From positions 21,886,001-21,950,000 of the forward strand of contig OZ316895.1 in NCBI GenBank assembly GCA_973895155.1: a stretch of DNA of 64,000 nucleotides, written 5' to 3'. Position numbers and translations under genes: made by a program. Shown here in pieces: positions 56,853 through 64,000 of the stretch. Every line of letters begins with the position of its first letter. The stretch's first letter is position 1. This DNA comes from Marsupella aquatica (lineage: Eukaryota > Marchantiophyta). The notes under the pieces were generated by a model. That model was given only the letters and a program-made list of their open reading frames with translations, did no database searches and was not told where the DNA came from.

Positions 56853-57746
56853 AAGGCCTCGGTATTCATACAGTCCCTTCGCAATCGCAGGAAAGAACGG
56901 AACAAGCAGCCCTTCAGCGAAGGACCGACTTCGGTCCTTCACTCCTTCCGTCCTCCTCCCCAGTGTTCAGCTTTCGCTCGCTCAACAAACCAATTTCAAC
57001 AATCAGCAATCAACGCTCACCTTCTCAGCCGGTGTTGCTACTGCATGCACGAACGAAATAGTTCGTTGATCGCACATAGAAACTCTTTCTTCTTCCGCCA
57101 CCAGCGGCGATGCATCGATCCATTGATCGCTCTCTCTAGTACTCTAGTAGTAAGAATCCATCGCGGATTCGAGCAATTCAGTCTCGTACTACTGGACCCT
57201 CGGTGGGAATTCTAATTCCGCTTGGCACAAGCTGTTGCCCATCTATGTATCTAGTATCCTTGGATTGTTGATTTCTTCTCTGCTTCCAAGAGACCCCTAG
57301 TGTCGATTCAGCTGTTCCTCAGATTGATTGATTGTCAGATTTGGGTGATTGGCCCGTATTTGATTGACGGATTGACTGTCAATATGTAAAGTAAGCTCTC
57401 CCCGTTTCAGCCATCTATCCAGACTAGTTGAGAAATTGGTTGAGAAATTAGTTCGTTGATTGATTGATTGGTCAATGCGTAAGTAATTGGAGGCGAATTG
57501 GTGAGTGATTAGTACTGAATTCCGGTGGTTGGATGGGAACCATGGGAGGTTGAACCAGGCGCAATTGGTTGCAAAAGGGGCGTCGGAAAGGAGTGAATTT
57601 CCAGCAGAGAGCAGAGGAATAATAGGTGAGGATCGGTGAGGAGAGGAAGGAATCCAGGAAACCCCTTCTTCTCCTCTCTGGTCGACCTCACTCTCTTCCA
57701 CTCCACTTGTAACCTTGCGACCGCTCTTTCCGACCTAGAAGAAACA
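56853..57746 (+). promoter_or_regulatory. Promoter/5' leader region of the mitoferrin gene
   Basis: This region must contain the transcription start and 5' UTR of the carrier. A CT-rich stretch (CTTCTTCTCCTCTC-like, 57662-57700) lies close to the start codon. No TATA box is convincing. An in-frame ATG at 57636 would add 37 residues lacking family similarity. Confidence 0.5.
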
Positions 57747-59843
57747 ATGACTGAGGCCGCGTCAGAGCTGAGGGAGAGTTTACTGCGAGCTCACAACTCC
57801 AAGAAGGTGTCCACGAGCTATGGGGTGGGGGAAGGGAAGACGCTGGTGAAGGAGGGATACCAACAAGTGTTGACCACAGCAGAAAGCTCAGCTGGATTTG
57901 ACGGGCTGAGTTTTGGGCAGTACATGCTGGCTGGATCAGTGGCAGGAATGGTAGAGCACATGGCGATGTTCCCTGTGGACACCCTGAAGACGCGTATGCA
58001 GATGCTGGCGAGTGCCGGGGGATCCATCCACACCACGATTTCGAGAGCTCTCTTCACAATCCTGAAAACGGAGGGTCCTCTGGGTCTGTACAGGGGAATT
58101 GGGGCCATGGGATTGGGAGCTGGGCCGGCTCATGCTGTGTACTTTTCCGTGTACGAGCTCGCTAAGGAGAAGCTGGGAGGCAACGCTGAAGGGCACCATC
58201 CGTTGGCTCACGGTGCGGCTGGTGGCCTGGCGACAATTGCAAGCGATGCAGTGTTCACTCCCATGGATGTTGTCAAGCAGAGGTTGCAAGTCAGGCGGAG
58301 CCCCTATAATGGGCTGACCGATTGTGTGAGGACCATGTTGAGAGAAGAGGGCTTGAAGGCATTCTATGTGTCCTACCGTACCACTGTGATCATGAATGTC
58401 CCTTTCACTGCCATCCATTTCGCTTCTTACGAGGCTGCGAAAAAAATTTTGATGGAGTTCTCTCCAGACAAGGCTAGTGAGGTACTGCAGCCTTTCTCGT
58501 TCTCTTTCTCCTTTTCTCCTCTGCTCTTACTAGATTCTTATTTTTCCCTGCTCCCAGAGAGTGTTTTGGTAAAGTTTTCATTCTTTGCAAAACGTTGTAA
58601 ATATTGGGTCTTCCGGGATCTTTCCAGTGCAACTATGGAAACTCTTGTCATGAAGTCATGAATTCTTGTCAGTGAATGGTGTCTTTCATTACTAGTAGCC
58701 CATCTGATAACGCTCGATGGATTACCCACAACTAATGCACTCTCGGTTCGCTAGTATGAATTGTCTAGCCTAAACTTCTCCCGCGTGAGATGCGGCCGCC
58801 TTGTGGACTCTCGACCGAGTCGTCCTTCTATTGTTTCCCTATGCAAGGCTAGAATTTCCTTCGCGTTGGGGAACGAAGGCCTCATTTCGTGTCCATAGAT
58901 GCCAAAGTTGATACTCTCTATTCCTGCTCTCCTCAGTTGCGTACTGAAATCATTATGCTTAGTATTGAGTTGACAATCGGACTGTCTGCATTGGTACACT
59001 GAAGCTCAGGATTCGAGGAATGTTGATTTTTCTAGATGGGGAACTCTTCAATCTCGTCTAAGCCTGGACTGTGGTATCGTGATATTCTTAGCATTCATTT
59101 GCTGATGATTGCCACTGGTGTATTCAGGAAAATCTCTTGACCCATATCACGGCTGGTGGCGCAGCTGGGGCACTTGCCAGTGCGGTTACTACCCCCTTAG
59201 ATGTTATAAAGACACGTTTGCAACTACAGGTATGTTTTGGTGGTTTAGGTAGAAATCCAGGTTGCCACTATTCCTGATCTACAAGCGATGGTTGATGAAA
59301 ATGTATTAGGTCGTCTCGTCAGATCTGATAAATAATTCTGTATTCAACCCAAAACCTAGGTCTGTGCTGTAGGATCATTCGAGCTTGTCATCCATACTAA
59401 TTGTGCGGCCAACTTGTGACGTTCACATAGGGTCTCAAGCTAACAACACCACCCGTTTCCTTTGGCTCTACTGCGAAAGCTTCATTTTGTGCTAGAAGGA
59501 TTGCTTACAACCTATTAAATTATCTGAGCACACAAAAGATTTAGATGGATTGGCCTGTCATTCGCCCATTGAATTACATGGATGCTTTTGATGGAGAGGT
59601 GGCCCTCTAACAGGTTAATGCTCTTGTTCATACTTGCAGGGACTTGGTGGGTCTGAACGCTTTCAGAATGGATCAGTGCTGTGTGCTGCTAAAAAGATTG
59701 TGAAGCAGGAGGGACCTGGAGCATTGCTGAAGGGCATCCGTCCAAGAGTTTTGTTTCATACTCCAGCGGCTGCCATTTGTTGGTCAACGTATGAAGCTGG
59801 AAAGTCATTCCTTATGCGCTGGAATGGTAGCCAAAATTTATGA
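57747..59843 (+). CDS. MIT: Mitoferrin-type mitochondrial iron carrier, 3 exons
   Basis: This 346-residue mitochondrial carrier (SLC25) imports iron across the inner mitochondrial membrane for Fe-S cluster and heme synthesis, by family knowledge. Exons are 57747-58481, 59128-59229 and 59640-59843, all joined in phase 0 at GT-AG sites (GTACTG/TTCAG and GTATGT/TTGCAG). There are three carrier repeats with signatures PVDTLKTRMQ, PMDVVKQRLQ and PLDVIKTRLQ. Each is followed by its G/YRG or equivalent: GLYRGIGAMGLGAGPAHAVYF, then AFYVSYRTTVIMNVPFTAIHF, then LLKGIRPRVLFHTPAAAICW. The GAGPAHAVYF and MNVPFTAIHF wording is that of mitoferrins rather than other carriers. The start ACAATGACTGAG gives a normal-length N-terminus. 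The gene looks intact. An iron-regulated promoter would be plausible but nothing in the sequence shows it. Confidence 0.95.
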
Positions 59844-62800
59844 TCAGGGAAGAGCAAAATCAACTGAGGGAGGAGTTGTATATTTGGAAGATTCGTTATT
59901 ATTGTCTTAGTTCTATTGGAGGAGTGGATGATCGATCTGAAAGCCCGGGGTCATGCATGCCGAAACTTTTCTCATCTGGGGCGTCTTAGACCTAATCGGC
60001 AAGGTTTGAAGTCATTTACCGCCAGTAAACAATGAAAGCTTCCAGTTGTCATATCTCAGCAATCCCTCAATGACAATGATGAAAAGAAATCATGCCAGAC
60101 TTTCAAATAGAGGTTTGTGTGTCTGATAGGAACCAATGTATTGTGTGCAAATGTGACACCTCAACAGGCACTCAAAATTGTACCATAGTCATCAATGTAC
60201 GAGTAGGTGATGTTGTCAGTGCTAATGTCAGGACCATGCAGCTGAATGAAGCTCATGGCGGGCATTCAGCAAGTGATGTTTTTCCCTATAGTATTAGAGC
60301 ACTTTAACAGCTTGTTACAAGTGTAGAGCCAAGTCTCGGGCATCAAAGTTTTTCTAGGCCCAAGAGCGTTTGAGAACCAGGTGATTTGCTTAATTTCAGA
60401 TCAAGTCATCTAAGGATGCAGTGTCTCCAGTCCGTGTAGAGTTTCTTGAGAATTGCTCAAGTGTTTAGATGCTCAAAAAGTATAATTGTGGTTCCCTTGA
60501 ACAAGGCAAGGAGTGAGTTTCTAGACACGTTGACTCAATTTCATGCGTGCCTGTTTAGCCTGGATGGATCTTCTCTTTGATATCATCATCTGGTCCTCGT
60601 AGTATTTGATCGGGTTTGGCTTCCGCATATATGTGATCTTTGTTCCTTGGGGATTTGTTTGTCGGGGTGCCTGAGGATCTCACCCCTGAAATTCACCTTG
60701 GTTGATGATTGAATTCCGCTCACGCCAGGAAGATTCTCTGATTGTAAGGAATGCTGCAGGTGGGGAACGTAGTCCATTTGATTTGATAAGAATGTGTTCA
60801 TTGTCGGCAAAATTGATCTCCACATCGTGTGTCTTAACAGTAACCTATTACGATGTGGTACCATTCGCATAGACACTCTCATGAGTTGAATTCGTTTCCT
60901 CGAAATGGCCCTTTGGCGAAGGTATTGCAAGGAAGAAGATTTTAATCCAATTAATCCTCAAACGCGAAAGTGGCAATTTAAGAGGAAGAGCACATATATT
61001 GCTTTGCCCCACTGGTAGAACATCTACCACAATCTTCGGCCGGGACACATTGAATTTTGAGGAGGTAATCAATTTTACACAAGTTCAGTTCCTCGGTTCC
61101 CATACAACGAAAACTCCAAGATCTCGCTCAGCCACTGAAGCAATAATGTTATTCCGGAAGAGGTGGCTGTTAACATTTAACCTATTGGATAAAATAATGT
61201 ACCACAAGTTCTCTTGACATCATGCAAGAGCTCACGTTCTGTCTCCATTATGTTATTTGTTGCAACACTTCATTGAAAGGAACTTCCACCTCTCCTTCTC
61301 TGTCCTCCAACTCTATGGCGCAGCAGGATTTACCTCCACGGTTACCTTGTTTTCTGGGATTGGATCATAAGAAATTGGTCTCCCTCTAGGACGACAGACG
61401 GCATTTCATGAAATCAAAGAGAAGCTTTGCTGGACCCGGATGACGATAGTGGACCCAGCTGACGATGGGAGATCGCTATGACGACCAGTATTCTCTTTGC
61501 CACCAGGTGTTACGAATCTTCACACAGATCTTTGGACACACGTTATTACTTGGATATGCACGTTTCTCTCGGAAAGTGTTCTGCCTTTTTGTCACTTACT
61601 GGGCCCTTTTTGGCAAGACAGGAACCTCAGCACAGGTGAGGAGATTTGGCCGTCATTGCTTACGTTTATCTTGCTTCCCATTGCTGACTTACGAATCATT
61701 GAAGTATTTTTAAGAACTACAGTGTGCTTGACATGGAAATTGGTAGTCTTCGTGATCTGATAAATTGGTTGTATTGGTTAGCTGTTTATGGGCTGTTGTT
61801 GGGCAGAGAGGATGCAAGATGTTCAACCTAAGGCATCCGCATTGGGAGCCGATCATTTCTGGATCTGGACACCAAGAAGTTATTCCAGAAAGCTTGATTT
61901 GAAAGCTTGATGCAAGAAGCTCACAATTTCCGTCCTTTGCCCAATCATATAATTGGCAGTGATGGTCCAATACGAGACATAGTTGGCAAGCCCAGTATTT
62001 TTACCAAGTTAACTGGAATGGATGGATGGGCAAGTGAACTCGTTTAAGTTGCTCGCCTTTATACATTACAGCATCACACAACAGAAAAGAGTTGATCTGC
62101 TTGTTTTTGGTCGGAGTGGCTGTGGATTTGAAGTATATATTATACCCAGGACCACACTGATCAATGCGTTGCCATTGTCGGCAGTTCAAGTTAAGTGTTT
62201 AGTTAAACAAGGGCAAACTGCTCGTCAATGTCTACGGGTTCCTTTGTGAAAGGTGAGTCTTGCGGCTGGTGCTTAGTTCATAAAGGATGGCCTCAATTTC
62301 AGAAATGGACTGACATGATTCCAAGCCTTCTCAAATCAGACTCTTGAATTCAACTTCGAGGTCTTTTTGCTTTTAATTTTCAGATGGTTTGCTGGTTTTG
62401 GCTGGATGTGGCTGTGGACTTGAATTGTGTATACATGAGGACACCACTGATGATTGCTCTGCCATTGTTGGCGGTTTTCAGATGACGATGGGTTCCCGCG
62501 AACCGAAGCTATATATCTGCCGCTATAAAACAAGTTGGTGATCGTTAATGACTATGACGCATCTCGGTTCTGAAAGTGCTAAAATTGAAAGCGAAGATGC
62601 TTATCACTATTGATACTGCTTGTAATGACTCTTTTAGAGTGAGTGTCATAATGCTGGTTTGCATCACACGTAATTTCTTTGAATAGACTTTTTAAATCCG
62701 CTTTTGTAGAACTTCCAGATTAATTTCAATCAGACCTTCCACACACTAGTCGTTCATTTCACTTGCAGCTCAAAGATTCCGTTTGGGAACTTTATCGTGC

Positions 62801-62984
62801 TAAGGGAATTCCTGACATGGTGATTGTCTTTTTTCACGGCCTTCAATTGGGTTTTGACTTCTGGAAAACTTGGCTTGCCAGAGACTAGGAGTTGAACAGC
62901 TGGTGTGGCTCTAAAGATGGCTCTGTGGCTCTAAAGATGGCTCAATTGCAGGGAATTTCCTCGAGGAAGCATAATCAATCTCTT
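59844..62984. other. Stretch downstream of mitoferrin without a supported gene
   Basis: The first part is the carrier 3' UTR; no clear AATAAA is seen. A ~100-bp diverged duplication lies at 62091-62190 and 62383-62480, sharing GTGGCTGTGGA and TGCCATTGT-GGC. A 19-bp tandem duplication (GTGGCTCTAAAGATGGCTC) lies at about 62904-62942. No protein is recognised. Confidence 0.5.
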
Positions 62985-63190
62985 ATAATGATCGACGAAG
63001 AGTTTCGGCAACATCGTGCAAACCTCAATGTACTCGCATTCTCGATAGGGGAGGGTCTACTTACCCATATGAAACTTTATTTGCGTGTCCCCATTACCTG
63101 CTCGAACTGAATTTCTATCCAAGTTTCCTGGAACTGAACGTCAATCTTTGAGGGTCAAGTGAAGCCGAATCGCATCAGGTACATTGTCGT
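62985..63190 (-). repeat. Inverted segmental duplicate, copy 2
   Basis: Reverse complement of the left window edge (1-215), including CACTTGACCCT, CAGTTCCAGG and GAGCAGGTAA in order. The similarity ends near 62985; on the right it reaches to about 63190, where the other copy meets the window edge. Confidence 0.7.
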
Positions 63191-64000
63191 CATCGATGTA
63201 AGCATTTTGTAAGCTGCCAAGCGTAGATGCAAAAATCGACAAACTGATTAATCATTACCATGGAGATCTTCTAAAACTCCCGGTCTTCTACTTTTGAATC
63301 TCGATTTCCTATTTGAGACGAATCAACGAAACTCACTAGAATGTCGATCCCACCAAAGTGGTCTTCCAACCAGACTTAAATCTCACAATTTAGCTATCTA
63401 ATGGGATTGAGCTAGTCCTGCCTCCATGGCTGCCTTTGCTGACTTCCTTCCGCCTTTTGGGTAATTCTCTAGAATGATTGTCGTGCTACGGTAGACCGTT
63501 TTATCCAGCATGCCCCACCACAATGATTACACTTCTGTCCGTGAAAGTAAGTCCAACATTAGAATCCTCGGCACTATATTCAGAGCTGCTAGATATATCG
63601 CACACTCAACCTGTCCAATCCAAAAGTTAGGAAGTCAGAACTCATGATCACATTATAAAACACGTAAGAAAAATTGGACAATCCTTCCAACTTCAGAGGT
63701 AAGGGCAGCTGGGCGGGTCAGGCGGCGAGTAGTCCAATCTTCAACTTATTACTGTATTGCAGTCTCAGAGACTCGTCAACATGAATGCTTAATACGTCTT
63801 TGTGCCGGCGATTTTTCTTTTGGCTGGAGATCATGAATTCCGTCAATGAATTTTGTTGGCACTAGTATACAGTGATCTTTGACCTTCTTCCTCCTTCGTT
63901 CCTCCTTCCTCCTTCCTCCCTCCTCCCTCCTTGCTGGCCATTATGAACAGCTTCGGGGAGATCGGGGAGGAATGCCGCATAACACCGAGTCGAAAGACGT
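63191..64000. other. Noncoding stretch to the window end
   Basis: No gene is seen. A pyrimidine tract of CCTCCTTCCTCC units lies at about 63885-63931. Confidence 0.5.

Overview
This is a nuclear chromosome segment from a land plant. The evidence is spliced genes with GT-AG introns, a nepenthesin-type aspartic protease, a plant-type TPR protein, a plant mitoferrin, a Ty1/Copia element primed by initiator Met-tRNA, a plant-type LINE tail and Helitrons with CTAG termini. Seed-plant landmarks are absent and the host genes look divergent, so a seed-free lineage (bryophyte or lycophyte grade) is my guess. The sequence alone does not fix the species.

Three host genes are well supported. (1) A secreted aspartic protease lies on the minus strand at 2463-6769. 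It has three exons joined in phase, both catalytic Asp motifs, and an odd Gly/Asp/Asn tandem insert. (2) A single-exon TPR protein lies on the plus strand at 29986-31359. It has a long Ser-rich N-terminus, and a CT tract lies upstream. (3) A three-exon mitoferrin-type mitochondrial iron carrier lies on the plus strand at 57747-59843, downstream of a CCTGCCC-rich minisatellite. A repeat-containing reading frame at 32066-32611 (minus) may be a lineage-specific gene.

Most of the rest is mobile DNA and its debris. A 7.8-kb Helitron (about 14.3-22.1 kb) encodes a Rep/helicase with HUH, two-Tyr and SF1 helicase motifs, now broken by two stops and a frameshift. It also carries a GC-rich block and a 165-bp tandem repeat between its 5' end and the gene. 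Four other Helitron termini of the same style occur, at about 12.2, 28.0, 45.6 and 49.9 kb (the last inverted). Most are preceded by arrays built on GACATCTTTT. A 5.6-kb Copia element (35.3-40.9 kb) is complete with LTRs, primer-binding site, polypurine tract and a 5-bp target duplication, but its gag-pol is broken. Between pol and the 3' LTR it carries an intact antisense reading frame ending in an RNase H1-type hybrid-binding domain. This is the most unusual object in the window.

Smaller items include a 5'-truncated LINE inserted in a degenerate ~180-bp tandem repeat, a Tourist-like MITE with TTA duplications, a TTAA-flanked MITE, a tRNA-derived and a 5S-derived SINE-like fragment, a short poly-A retroposon with 15-bp target duplications, a long inverted repeat, a probable solo LTR, and a 42-bp-spaced array of GGGACGTCCC palindromes. 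A roughly 200-bp sequence at the left edge recurs inverted near 63 kb.
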